Origin: Tubulanus polymorphus
Taxonomy: Eukaryota > Nemertea > Palaeonemertea > Tubulaniformes > Tubulanidae
Direction: 5' to 3'
NCBI RefSeq assembly: GCF_964204645.1
Contig: NC_134026.1
Span: 16,388,650 to 16,448,649, forward strand
Length of the DNA: 60,000 nucleotides
Positions 21,055 to 32,236 of this stretch are shown here, in pieces. Every line of letters begins with the position of its first letter. The first letter of the stretch is position 1. The notes under the pieces are model-generated. The model searched no databases and had not been told where the DNA came from. It saw nothing but the letters and a program-made list of their open reading frames with translations. Made by a program: the position numbers and the translations under genes.

Positions 21055-21246
21055 GGCCAACGCACACGGCACTGAAAAAACGTTTTTTGCTCGTGAAAAA
21101 AAAAAACGTTTTTTCGGTGCCGTGTGCGTTGGAGCCAAAACACAAAACACCGAACTGAAAAACGTTTTTCACGAGCAAAAAACGTTTTGTGAAAAACGTG
21201 TTTTCTGTTTCGGCGAAACAAATTTTTTGCCGTGTGCGTTGGGCTT
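21055..21246. mobile_element. Nested fold-back element with CACACGGC tips
   Basis: Left tip GGCCAACGCACACGGCAC pairs with GTGCCGTGTGCGTTGG near 21117 and again with GCCGTGTGCGTTGGGC at the right end. Several AAAACGTTTTTT palindromes lie between. A relative with similar tips is at 37803-37871. Non-coding. Confidence 0.55.
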
Positions 21247-21359
21247 AATTTGAAATAGTAACTGTATGTACATTTATTTTGCAGACGAATTAAATCCGGC
21301 GTTGTACCTCGCGATAATTTCTAAATATACATTTTTATTAAATGATCCCGGTCGTTTCA

Positions 21360-21950
21360 CATCTTAGCTATTTACACTTAGGCTCCCGGGCAACGAATCC
21401 GCGGGTTCCGGGGACAACCATGTCCACCGGGGACAACGTTGACCGCGGGCCGTACAACGATAAGCAATGAACCCGGGGACAATGTCCGGGCGGCAAATAA
21501 CCTATATTTACATGTTCTATCACACAAGGCGAGCATGCGCGGTCCGGGTGTCCAGAGGTGGACACGCGGACAGGCGCGGACGACGGTTCTTACATGTTTC
21601 ACTTAAGCTGGAAAGCGTAACTGATCGACTTAGTGTTCTACTGTGCGGCGCTTGAAGTAGCCCGGACAGTCCGAATGAACGGTTTGTTGTTCAATCTCGC
21701 GCGCTGCTGGCCTTTTATAGAGCGCGATTGTCCCCCCGCGCTCTCATTGGCTGGAACAAAGCTCGGACACGCGTGATTGGTCACGCATGCCACGTGACTT
21801 CGAGGTTGGCTGAGTTCCAGCGACAATGAGGGCGGAGCCGGGCAACCGCGCGACGGCTACAAAAGGTCGCGGCGGACACGAGAAAGAAACAACACAGCAA
21901 CTAATGATAAAACGGTAAATAAATGCTATACATATCAAAGAAATATGTTC
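21360..21950 (-). promoter_or_regulatory. GC-rich promoter-like block
   Basis: This block is richer in CpG than its surroundings. On the minus strand it shows CCAAT in two places (near 21785 and 21750), a TATA-like CTATAAAAGG near 21713-21722 and a donor-like ATGTAAGA near 21594. A plus-strand CTACAAAAGG near 21858 could serve the other direction. It may be a host promoter or a solo LTR; no coding exon follows visibly. Confidence 0.35.
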
Positions 21951-22164
21951 TAGGAAAAAAATGGAGTTAGAAGGGTTCGAACCCCGCACTCAGAAAGGTA
22001 TACAAAATAATTACAAATACAATTCAACCAGAAGGAACAAAATGAATAGATGCGGGCCCGGAATAACCGGACGCGAAACATCGACCAATTTACGACGGAC
22101 ATTTCATAACGATGCTACGCGGTCACGACGAATTAATATGGATAAACAAAAGGCATTAAACAGG

Positions 22165-22167
<3 letters not shown>

Positions 22168-22263
<96 letters not shown>

Positions 22264-22277
22264 CATACATACATACA

Positions 22278-22309
<32 letters not shown>
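22168..22309. repeat. (TA)n followed by (CATA)n microsatellite
   Basis: About 90 bp of TA dinucleotides grade into about 50 bp of CATA tetranucleotides. Open frames across it are artefacts. Confidence 0.95.
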
Positions 22310-22311
<2 letters not shown>

Positions 22312-23075
22312 CGGAGCGGTGAAATCCAGGAGAAAGGTGATTTAAAATAAGCGCCAAATTTGGCGGAACCGGAAATTTTACTACACAAAAAGGCTACCAT
22401 CATTGCACTGTAAACCATTCAAAAGAGTTCAAAGCACCAGATGGAAGAATCAGAAGAATGAAGGAAGTGAGACATGAAAAGATTCCCAAAATATTAAATG
22501 ATTTCGCTTATCGATACAGATTTGGAAATGGCTGCAACGCTAACATATTTGCAGTAATACTTCGCGATTTAGCCGTAGTTTAGGCTATAACATAGATTTG
22601 TTTCAAATTTCAACGTTTCTTTTTGTTTGAGAGCAGTGCGTTCTCTATTCCGTTATTCTCAAAGATTGGATGAATTATAATAAAACCAAAGAATAATTTT
22701 TGAATCCTTTTTAGGCTTATTTTCAAAAGGCCATTGAGTGCACCGGAACTGTCCCAGAAGAATTAATTTTAATGGATATGGAGGGTAAATCAAGCGTAAA
22801 CAAATTATTCCAGTAATTTCTTGATTGCTAACGAATCTTGGTGCCATATGGTCGATGTTAACAGTAAATAATGTTAACAGTGGGCCCTATAGGACAAAAT
22901 GACTTATGTGACATGATGTATTTTTTATCCACAAAAGGACGACATTCAGTATTTGTGAAGCAATTGTTTACGCTTTAGCATTTACAGGTGGTGTGGATAA
23001 CAATAAATAATCACCGTTTCAAAATATGGCTTGTTAATATCACTTTCTAGCAATATTGGCACAAGACCAGCTAGA
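22310..23075. other. Stretch without recognised gene
   Basis: Only short frames without domain signatures are present; nothing further is recognised. Confidence 0.4.
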
Positions 23076-23245
23076 CCGGTAGAATGGTAATGGTAATAAT
23101 AATAATGATAACAATAATAACAATAATTATAATAATTATAATAAGTATAATGATTATAATAATTATAATAAGTATAATAATTATAATTATAAAATTATAA
23201 TTATAATTATAATCATAATCGTAATCATAATCATAATTTTTCAAT
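23076..23245. repeat. (TAA)/(TAATTA) low-complexity tract
   Basis: Imperfect runs of AATAAT, ATAATTATA and ATCATAATC form a partly self-complementary AT-rich tract. Confidence 0.85.
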
Positions 23246-23860
23246 AGTACGAAAAACTGTGGTAATGTAATTCTGATTTAACTATATGCCGTACTTTAGC
23301 TGAAACAGGTAGTGGATCAGCTTCTTGGTCACAACATCAAGCAGGTCGCTTGTTCGAATCTCGGTTCAACTCCTGTTTTTAAAAATGCAAGTGTGATTAA
23401 ATTTATGAGTCAATGAAACATGGAATGGATCGGACACAAAAGTTATTGTCGATAGTCGAAATTCATTCGAGATAATGATGAAATATTTTATTACCAGAAT
23501 CGTATACAACTGAAGCGTTGAAAATCGCGAATTTGCCCGCTTGAAATCGTGTCCAATGAAGTCAACGAGTTTAATGAAGTCAACGAGTTTGTAACTCGTA
23601 ATATTATGGTGGCTGATTCGGGCCATGCTAAAAAAAGGAAATTTCTTCACGGCTAGAGCTACGTTAAAAATTTTCACTTTGGCCCGTTTTTGGTTTTCTC
23701 GCGCGAGTAAACAAAACATTCTGTAATAATCCCCTGTACAGAGGTGCTGGGATCGCGGGGCATTCAGCTCAAGTATAAAATATAGAAAAGTAGTTCAACG
23801 GCTTTTACCTGACGTATCAATACGCACAATGCTGACCAAAGATCTGCCATTCTTACATTC
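23246..23860. other. Stretch with possible SINE-like fragment only
   Basis: A B-box-like CTTGTTCGAATCTC at about 23351-23364 follows an A-box-like GTGGATCAGCTTCTTGG. This could be part of a tRNA-derived SINE, but no tRNA fold is convincing. No gene recognised. Confidence 0.3.
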
Positions 23861-23864
23861 CTGA

Positions 23865-24135
23865 CAATCCGACATACCGGCACTCCCGACATACCGGCAA
23901 TCCGACATACCGGCAATGCCGACATACCGGCAATGCTGACATACCGACACTCCCGACATTCCGGCACTCCAGACATGCCGACATACCGACATACCGGCAC
24001 TCTCGACATACCGGCAATCCGACATATCGGCAATCCGACACACCGGCACTCCCGACATACCGGCACTCCCGAAATGCTGGCACTCCCGATATACCGGCAA
24101 TCCGACATACCGACACTCCGGCAATGCTGCAAACC
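23865..24135. repeat. Satellite of ~17-bp units (ACATACCGGC)
   Basis: About fifteen imperfect units of GACATACCGGCACTCCC and GACATACCGGCAATCC alternate head to tail. Open frames rich in Cys and Arg on the minus strand are repeat artefacts. Confidence 0.85.
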
Positions 24136-24194
24136 TACGTACAGATATCCCAGTCATTATTTAACCAGGCCAGTTGTTTTGAGAATATATATTT

Positions 24195-24435
24195 GTAACT
24201 CTGGGGCGTTCGGTTCCTAATAATCCCCTGTAGAGTGGCAAGATGGGGCGTTCGGTTCCTAATAGTCCCCTGTAGAGAAATACGCGGGATGTCTAGGGAT
24301 CGTGGGGTGTTTGGTTCCTGATATTCCCCTCGGATCGTGGGGCATTCGGTTCTTGATATTCCCCTGTACAGATGTGCCGGGATCGAGGGCCTTCGGTTCC
24401 TAATAATCCCCTATAGAGGGGTGCTGGGATCGTGG
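24195..24435. repeat. Tandem ~45-bp repeats with GGATCGTGGGG
   Basis: Diverged units contain GGGATCGTGGGGCNTTCGGT, then CCTAATA and TCCCCTGTAGAG. The GGATCGTGGGG core is shared with the minisatellite at 2570-3785. Confidence 0.7.
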
Positions 24436-24456
24436 TATGTCGAATAGTCGGCTATG

Positions 24457-24895
24457 TCGGATTGCCGGTATGTCGGAATGTCGGGATTATCGGATTTGTC
24501 GGATTGCCGGTATGTCGGGAATGTCGGAATGTCAGGATCCGATGTTATAATTCAAATACAGAATTATGATACGAATTACTCATTCATTTCATCTTAAGCT
24601 TCCGCAATGAGGGATTATATTACCATATTTTATACTTGATCCGGGCGTTCGGTTCCTTATAATCCCCAGTAGAGATGCTGGGGCCATGGTATGTTGAATT
24701 GACCGGTATTTCGGGTTTTGTATGTATGTCGCTAGTGTCGGTATGTCGGGATTGCCGGTATGTCGCGAGTGTCGGAATGTCGCGAGTGCCGATGTTATAA
24801 TTCAAATACAGAATTATCATGAACCGAATCACTCATTCACTTTGCTTCCGCAATGAGGGACTATATTACCATATTTTATACTTTATCCATCGGTA
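24457..24895. repeat. ~250-bp tandem duplication containing ATGTCGG satellite
   Basis: The blocks at about 24530-24645 and 24785-24890 share GATGTTATAATTCAAATACA and GCTTCCGCAATGAGGGA, each preceded by short inverted-orientation satellite units (GGATTGCCGGTATGTCG). This indicates a higher-order repeat. Confidence 0.7.
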
Positions 24896-24929
24896 TGTCG
24901 GGAGTGCTGGTATGTCAGTCGTATGAACT

Positions 24930-25145
24930 GTTTAACTGTTTAACTTGTCGACAATTCCGACGATATAAAAGTTGCCGAACTATTTTGCTTGTCAACAATT
25001 CCGACCTTTTTTAAAATTGCCGACCGACAGTTCGCTAATTCCGATGATTTAAAATTTCCGACCTATTTTACTTGTCGACAATTCCGATGATTTAAAATTG
25101 TCGACCTATTTATATTTAGCTTGTCGGCAATTTCAAGGATTTAAA
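24930..25145. repeat. Tandem ~45-bp CTTGTCGACAATTCCGA repeats
   Basis: Four to five diverged units contain CTTGTCGACAATTCCGA, GATTTAAAATTG and CCGACCTATTTTA. Confidence 0.7.
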
Positions 25146-25262
25146 AACGTAGAACTTGTGGAGATTGGCGACATGGAACTTCATAATTTGAATTGGTTAC
25201 TACGAATACGCGTTTACCGCCATCATTGTTGTGATTAATCTTGCCTAAAACTTACAGTAGAA

Positions 25263-25415
25263 ATGTCTTCGCTTCGGATTGACCAAGAAAAGCCCGTTTA
25301 CGGCAAATATTCGGTGGCACAGATTGCGTCGATCGTTGAATCGAAGGAATTATCTGAAAAGAGAGCAAAAAGAACGCCCACATCGCATAAAACAGAATTT
25401 GGTGAAACAAATCCG
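25263..25415 (+). CDS. Candidate first coding exon of a host gene
   Basis: A frame beginning SSLRIDQEKPVYGKYSVAQI after ATG runs 51 codons to a phase-0 donor, CCG followed by GTATGT. Composition is balanced and unlike the surrounding satellites. No downstream exon is recognised and I do not know the family, so it may be a first exon with distant partners or a chance frame. Confidence 0.3.
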
Positions 25416-25554
25416 GTATGTTAATGTAGGCTATAGGTTAGGCGGGCCTTATTTAGTTACTCAAGTCGGCTCAACTCCAGAACAGGTAAAAGTAGATCTG
25501 CGGGCTCATCATTTCACCGTGAAAATAATTACTACGCGCTGATCGATAGAAGTC

Positions 25555-25730
25555 GACAATCAGCAATCGGCAATTTCACCCAGTCCTGGCAGTGTGGCTG
25601 TCTCCACAGTGTATCTACGTTGCTCTACGATCCTGTGTAACCACTGTGGTACATCAGACACTAAGGTTCTTGGTGAATCAGAAACCTGATTGTCGACCAT
25701 TTCTCGATTTGACAATTGGCAAGCGGGATA
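25555..25730. repeat. Reverse-orientation remnant of the 842-1220 satellite
   Basis: GTCGACAATCAGCAATCGGC and AGAAACCTGATTGTCGACC followed by ATTTCTCGA are complements of the satellite unit near the start of the window, interrupted by about 100 bp of other sequence. Confidence 0.6.
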
Positions 25731-27000
25731 TATAATGTCTATCTCAACTTGATTTGAGAACATTCCGGGTGGCCTAGCTCAGTCAGTTTTGATAGTACAT
25801 ACAGGCTGATATAGGCCTTATTAGGACCAGGGAGGACCTGCAGTCGGCCTTAAACATCGATTATCAACTCATTTTTCACTATGTCGGAGGATTGGTAAAA
25901 AATCCTTGTTGAAACGCGATGTCAACGACAATTTCAGACGTCATTTAACGCATGCGCTGTGATGAGCTGGGCGGGCCATTTTTTCAAAAAGGGGTGGTTG
26001 ATAAGACAGTTCAATGAATCACAGTGTTGCAAGGTGGTTGCGGGCGCCATCTTCTCGCATAATTTATGCATCAGCTGTGTTGTTGTTTACCAACACACAA
26101 TAGGCCTATATACAAAAGCCGAATGGCGTATATTCCTTTTCGCGGACCATCTGAAGAGAGAAGATCGAAGAGGCCGAATGATACCATAAAACATTGAGGG
26201 CAGAATCAAATTGAAGGAATGCGCATTGAAGGATAAAATATCAATTGCCTCGATCAAGCGTAACTTAAAAGTGCTTAAGTTTGGTGAGTCAAAAGAGCTG
26301 TCAAATCCATCTCGGTTGTTGCATATTCAATTAGCCACGCGCTGCATGTGAGGTCAAAGGCCTTTAACACTGTCAATCCTAAACCAAAAATTAAAACGAA
26401 GTCATAATATGGCCTAATTGTATACACCTATTCTTTATGCCTATGAAAAACAATACAAACAAGGTTTCAGCAAAAAATACTCTAATCTGAATACACCGGA
26501 TAAAATACAAATATTATACATTTTCATTATATATACACACAGATGTGGAAAGAGAATATATTGGCCTAGAAAAGACCAATTCAAGACACAGGCCTGTCCA
26601 TCACAAGAAGGCACTGGATTCATTCGACCAGGAGATAATTCGAAGGGAGATAGATACATGCAATGGTCAAAGAGAAAGTTTTCAAAACAATTAATGGGTA
26701 AGCTTTATATAATGTTACAGACCCGTCAACCAGATTTTTAAGGGGTGTACTTGCTTGGGAAAAAGGCCAACGTCATCAAAAAGCCTTGTCCTGTAAACAT
26801 ATGCCCTTTTCTACGTTTGTGATTGATAGGGACAACTAGGCCTAAATGAGCCCTTTCTACTTAGGGGTTGAAAATTTTCCGACTTGCACCAAGAGGGGGT
26901 TTAGACCCCCCTCCCCCTCCTACCCCTATGTTAGACTGGGTTCAACTCCAGAATAGGTCAATATAGTTCCGTTGTGGGGGGTTTTCTTTAATGAAGTGAG
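25731..27000. other. Stretch without recognised gene
   Basis: A tRNA-like 5' half, GGTGGCCTAGCTCAGTCAG near 25769, is not followed by a B box. Frames at 25959-26189 and 26418-26741 show no domain and are not reported as genes. Confidence 0.35.
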
Positions 27001-27007
27001 TGGTTCG

Positions 27008-27505
27008 GTTCCTGATTGTCGACCGATTCTACTCGTCGACAATGTCTACAAACCTGATTGTCGACCGATTGTACTCGTCGGCAATGTCTGCAATCCTGAT
27101 TGTCGACCGATTGTACTCGTCGACAATGTCTACAATCCTGATTGTGAAAATCAACTGATGGAGGTACACAGACCCTCGATCCCAGCCACTTTATATAAGA
27201 GTAATCTACGCACACACGCGGCCCCAACCACTTCATATAGGGGTAATCCACGCTCACACACGGCCCCACGACCCCAGCCACTTTATGTAAGGGTAATCTA
27301 CGCAAACACAGCCTTACACGCACAAATTGATTTACAGTCAATCAGGATTGTAGACATTGTCGACGAGTACAATCGGCCGACAATCAGATTGTAGACATTG
27401 TCGACGAGTATGATCAGCTGGCATTTAGGATTGTAGACATTGTCGACGAGTAAAATCGGTCGACAATCAGGATTGTAGACATTGTCGACGAGTACAATCG
27501 GTCAA
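27008..27505. repeat. Inverted satellite arrays flanking minisatellite units
   Basis: Three to four units with CTGATTGTCGACCGATTGTA, then CTCGTCGACAATGTC, occupy 27008-27145. Units with the complementary sequence occupy 27346-27505. Between them, 27178-27312 consists of reverse-orientation units of the 2570-3785 minisatellite (CCAGCCACTTTATATAAG; CACACGCGGCCCC). Confidence 0.8.
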
Positions 27506-27509
27506 ATGA

Positions 27510-28312
27510 TTACTCCAAGGTTTAACAAAGCTATTTTCTGTCCTATTTTCGAGGAATGGTCGACTTCGGAAATCTGGAACAGAGCGAAAAAGTAACAAGC
27601 GAACTGTCAGTTTGGAATACCAAAACTGGAACTGATTTATTTTAACACACAAACTATTTATGTACATTGAGATACGAGACAGGTGGAAGCATGGAAAATG
27701 ATACAAAAACAAAGGTGACGAGTAGTGACATGACGGAGAGACAAACAACAATTAACGCATTAGGCACAAACAAACTCAAGAAACATAGAGCTATTACATG
27801 TAAACATTTAAACATTAAAGGAATATAGAATATAGATGAAATTATACAACAATTATCATGGACATTTAGTGTTGTTAAATCCTCCCCCACTACGTTCTAA
27901 AAGTTTCCGTCCCTGAAAAAAAAAGAAAATTATATAATACATCATTTAATAAGTATGAGTATACAATCTCTCAGCTATGGAATAGTTATGAATACACATT
28001 TGATAATTATCATAATGAACTAACAGTCAACAGTAATCACTCAATATCTAAACGCGTTCCTAACCAGATAATATTTCGTCTCTTCTTATCCCATAACTGG
28101 TGGAGGATCCCTAAATCACTCAAAGATTTCAAAGAATTGTTACATTCAATATCCAAAGTTTTCTTGCTTCTCGGGTCCCGATACGTAAAAGCTATTATGT
28201 TTAAATCGTATAAATTCCATATAGGCCTATCATCGAAAACTGATGAAAGAGGTTGCTGCCAAGTAACACTAAATTCAGCGTACTTTTGCGATATCGCATC
28301 TTGTACTCGAAC
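27510..28312. other. Stretch without recognised gene
   Basis: Two short minus-strand frames at 27467-27890 lack recognisable domains. Nothing else supported. Confidence 0.35.
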
Positions 28313-28811
28313 TTAGTAGATTCGATTCGCTGGTTTTTTCGCAGCCATAATTTTCGGATGTACGCCTACACATTGAATACCGATATCCGCTACTGTTTTA
28401 TCGGTATTTTGAGATGATTTCATATCTTTATCACTGGCAGTACTAATACGCATCTTTAGCTTGTCTACTTTTGATTGTAATCCATATATCTCTTTCCGTT
28501 GTCCTTCTCTCCTTCCGTTGTTTTTTTCGCACTAATTTCCATAGCGATGTCACTTAAATCACTTGACACTTTCTCAAAATCTTTTCTGAGACAGTTCTCT
28601 CGCTCGGATGCAACTTCAAGAGAAATCAACTCACAATTTGTTTGGGTATCAGCATCTTTCGTAGAACAGACAGCCATGACAGCAGAATACGCGATCAACG
28701 GTTTACATAGAACACTAGCTGTACTGACCGTGGCAGAGGTTTCAGAAGTCTTCGATTCAGGGCGATCTTTTTCCAGTGCCCTTCTTTTAGTGATGAAATT
28801 TACAGGTTGAA
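28313..28811 (-). pseudogene. Coding-looking 3' exon of unknown gene
   Basis: An acceptor-like TAAGTGCAG precedes a frame at 28811 that reads QPVNFITKRRALEKDRPES and continues through a charged, helix-prone region. One indel near 28510 leads to KEIYGLQSKVDKLKMRIS and a stop at 28313-28315. The basic then coiled-coil pattern resembles the DNA-binding region of some transposases, but I cannot name it. Confidence 0.35.
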
Positions 28812-28821
28812 CTGCACTTAG

Positions 28822-29013
28822 AGCACTAAATTAAATGTTGATAAAACATTACTGGTTATTTTAGCACCAATCTTCGAAAATTGGCTGGAAAACCAACTGC
28901 TGCCAGCTTTAGGGGAGCCATCAGTAATAGTTATAGATCAGGCATCCTACCATCTCACTTGTATTAAATCCACCATGACGCCAAACAGAACATACAATAA
29001 ATAAGAAATTCAG
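28822..29013 (+). pseudogene. DDE transposase, exon with second catalytic Asp
   Basis: The frame reads NWLENQLLPALGEPSVIVID followed by QASYH, the pattern around the second catalytic Asp in a widespread invertebrate DDE transposase family. It ends at CAG followed by GTAAGC, a phase-0 donor, after one in-frame stop. The next exon begins at 34306, so the intron spans 5.3 kb and contains the LINE at 29045-33720. Earlier exons with the first catalytic Asp are not recognised. The superfamily is uncertain; a Tc1-like DDE_3 fold is my best guess. Confidence 0.6.
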
Positions 29014-29271
29014 GTAAGCTATCTATTGATAGAGATTAGGGATCATTATTAATTATAATAAGTTTATTTCTTCACTAAAGAGATACAATACAGAAATACA
29101 GTCATCACTATTACATAAAAGAAAAGTTACAGAAAGTACTTCTACACTGTAAAGCGTAGTAAAGAAAAAGGACGAAAAGGGACCCCAAAGGGGGGTATAC
29201 TTTTAATGAAAAAAAGCCTAATGCCCTGGCGGAATGGATGGACATGATGTTAAACACAAGTATGATAAGTA

Positions 29272-32236
29272 TTAATACAATCCTATTATATGTCTTTTCA
29301 AATTCCGCTTGAACATATCGATGTTGGATGCTTGCTGAAGTTCAGTTGGAAGAGAATTCCAGACTCTAATACAATTAATGTTAGGAGAAAACACCCTGAT
29401 ATTGGTTCTGTAATAAGGTAAACGAAATTGATTAGAGTTACGGGTGTTGTGGGAATGAAGATCAGAAATACGAATTAAACTATTGGACAATTTGACAGGC
29501 AGCAACACATGGACAGATTTATACATCAGTACAGAATTTTGGAACACATTGATGTCTTGAAGTTTGAGTTGATACGACTTTTTGAACAGTGGAGTAGTGT
29601 GTTCTAGAAAATTTACCCCACTAGCAATGCGAATAGCGCGTTTTTGAAGCAAAATAAGGGGTCGTAAGCTAGTTACATAATTAGATGCCCAGACGATATT
29701 ACAGTACTGTAGATACGGAAGGATGAAACCGTTGAATAACTTGATGAGCGCGGATCTAGGAAAAATACGTCGTGCTTTGCTTAATACACCAATATTTCTG
29801 CTAACAATAGAGCACAGCTTGTTTATGTGGGAGTTCCATGTTAGGCTGTCGTCAATTATTACACCAAGGAATTTTGTTTCTCTGTTTCTAGTTATTGAAA
29901 CATTACCCATTACAAGGTCGATATCATCAAGAATATTGATCTTTTTATGGAAAAGCATATAATTCGTTTTCAACAGATTAGCAGATAGCCTATTGGAGTT
30001 TAGCCAGTTAAACAGTTTAGTGATCTCAACATTAGTATTTGATTGCAGTATATTCAGATCGGAATGAGAGTTAATGGCAGTCGTATCGTCAGCAAATAGT
30101 AAAAAGTTTAAATTACAAGAATAAACGATGTCATTAACAAACAAAATGAATAGCAAGGGCCCTAAGATGGAACCCTGAGGTACCCCTATAGGAATGGGAC
30201 TGACATCAGATAAATAGTTCTTGAACGACACTTGCTGTAAGCGGTTAGTGAGGTAGGATTTGAACCATGAATGAGCAACCCCTCGAATTCCGTAACTATA
30301 CAACTTGTCTAATAATATAGAATGATCAATAGTGTCAAATGCTTTTTTTTAAATCAAGCATGATACTAACAGTAAATTTTCCATTATCTAGATTCTCAGT
30401 GATGTAATTAGTAAATGCGATTAAAGCATGTGACGTGGAGAGACCTTTTCGAAAACCGAATTGGTTACATGAGAGAATATTGTGTTTATCAATAAAAGAA
30501 GATAACCTGTTGCTAACAGCTTTTTCAAAAAGTTTTGAAAATGCTGGTAAAAGTGAAATGGGGCGGTAATTGGACACATTATTTATAACACCGGATTTAT
30601 AAACAGGGACTACCCTAGCCATTTTGATACCCGAATGGACAATACCAGTAACAAATGAATTGTTAATTACATGCATTAACGGTTTGCAAATATGCTCGAT
30701 AGACTGTTTAAAAATAAACATAGGGATTTCATCCCATCCAGATGAAGTTTTGCCTATAAACTGTGAAACAATGTCATGAATTTCTATTTCAGTAACCGGA
30801 AACATAAAGAAATTATCAGATATGTTAGTCACATGTGTTTCCCTATTGGGTTCTGGTTGCGGTATATCGCTAGCAATAGAGGAGCCTATAGTACTAAAAT
30901 AATCATTAAATAGATTAGCAATAGCTTTACAATTATTTATAACAGTACCAGAGGAGTCTAATAAGGCAGATGGTAATTTTGGAGGGCCCTTCAAGGCTAA
31001 GGTCTTTTTAATGACGTTCCATGTATCCTTTACCTTGGATTTAGAAAAATCAATGCAAGAAGCGTAATACGAACGCTCTGCGAATCTGAGTAAGTGTTTA
31101 AGCTTATTATTATATATAGTATACTCAGATTTATCGTCAGAGTTACGAGATTTCAAATACTTTTTATAGAGGGAATTCTTACGTTTAATCGATATAAGAA
31201 GCCCTGGAGTTAGCCACTTATGGTTATTTTCCTTATTTCGAGCCGAGGGTTGTTCACACAATTTGAGGGGAAAGAAATGATCGAATAATTCTTTGTACAT
31301 AGATAAAAACACGGTATATGAAGACTCAGGATTAGGGTCACCAAGCACTGGATCCCAGTCAGTTTTTGAAAGCGCATCACAAAATAATAAAATAGATTTT
31401 TTAGGATAATGGCGCCTGAAAAAAGAGTCTCTAGTGGGTTGACAGGTAGTAATATCAGAAAATACGAAAACAGGCAAATGATCTGAAATGTCAAAGGTGA
31501 GTAAACCCGGTACATGTTTACTCAATGGTATGTCATTTGTGAAAATATTATCTATGACTGACTGAGAGTTTTCAGTTATTCGAGTGGGTTTATCATTTAG
31601 CGGGAGAAATGATAAGGAGCACATAGAATCAAAGAAATGTTGTACTCGGGAGTCTTCGTTATAGTCAAGGAGGTTTATATTGAAGTCACCCAGTATATAA
31701 AATTTACGATTACTAATCAAAGGCCAGGATTCAAGTTTATCAATAAATGATTGGTTAAAAGAGTTGATATCAGGACCCGTCCTGTATACAACGCCTACAA
31801 CTACATTCTTAATTTCAATGAATAAAGATTCATATACATTATTACAAACACATAAATCAGTAAGGATTTTATATTGAATGTTATTCTTTATATACAAACA
31901 GACACCACCACCATTGCTAAATGATCGGCTTTGAAATTCACAGTTATATCCGTCAAGGTGATATAGCGCATTATTGTTGTCATTTAACTTAGTCCACGTT
32001 TCAGTCACTGCTATAATATCGAATACATGACTTATAGATTTTAAGTTACTTTTTAATTGACTAAAGTTTTTATTAAGACTGCGAGAGTTAATATGAATTA
32101 AACTAAACTTTCGATTAATAGGGAGGAACTTTTCGTTGAAGTCAGCAGAGCAAAAGTACTGACTAGAAGAACAAGAAAATTCGGTATCTTCAGAAGTATC
32201 AAGTGCTATTTTTTTTTATTTAATACTGGCTTTTTT
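29272..32236 (-). pseudogene. LINE ORF2: AP endonuclease and reverse transcriptase, one frameshift
   Basis: The protein nicks the target and reverse-transcribes the LINE RNA. The endonuclease starts near SLIHINSRSLNKN and contains ETWTKLND, ILGDFNINLLDY and SDHLPVF. Reverse transcriptase blocks include NYRPISLLPAFSKLFEK, QFGFRKGLSTSHAL, GVPQGSILGPLLF and the catalytic LLFADDT. An extra A in an A-run near 30335 breaks the frame just before FDTIDHS. The open frame reaches up to 32236 without any ATG before the endonuclease and overlaps the end of ORF1 by 21 bp at an A9 tract. This suggests reinitiation or frameshifting for expression. Confidence 0.9.

Noticed and set aside
21960-22045. Minus-strand tRNA suggested by GGGGTTCGAACCC and a T-run
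   Set aside because: The T-arm is good, but no matching A box or cloverleaf could be built upstream.
22104-22418. Open frames across the TA/CATA microsatellite
   Set aside because: Poly Tyr-Ile translation is an artefact of the dinucleotide repeat.
23865-24135. Cys/Arg-rich open frames on both strands
   Set aside because: They arise from 17-bp units whose length is compatible with long open frames by periodicity; no start context or domain.
25768-25840. tRNA gene suggested by TAGCTCAGTCAG
   Set aside because: No anticodon arm, B box or acceptor pairing follows; at most a SINE fragment.
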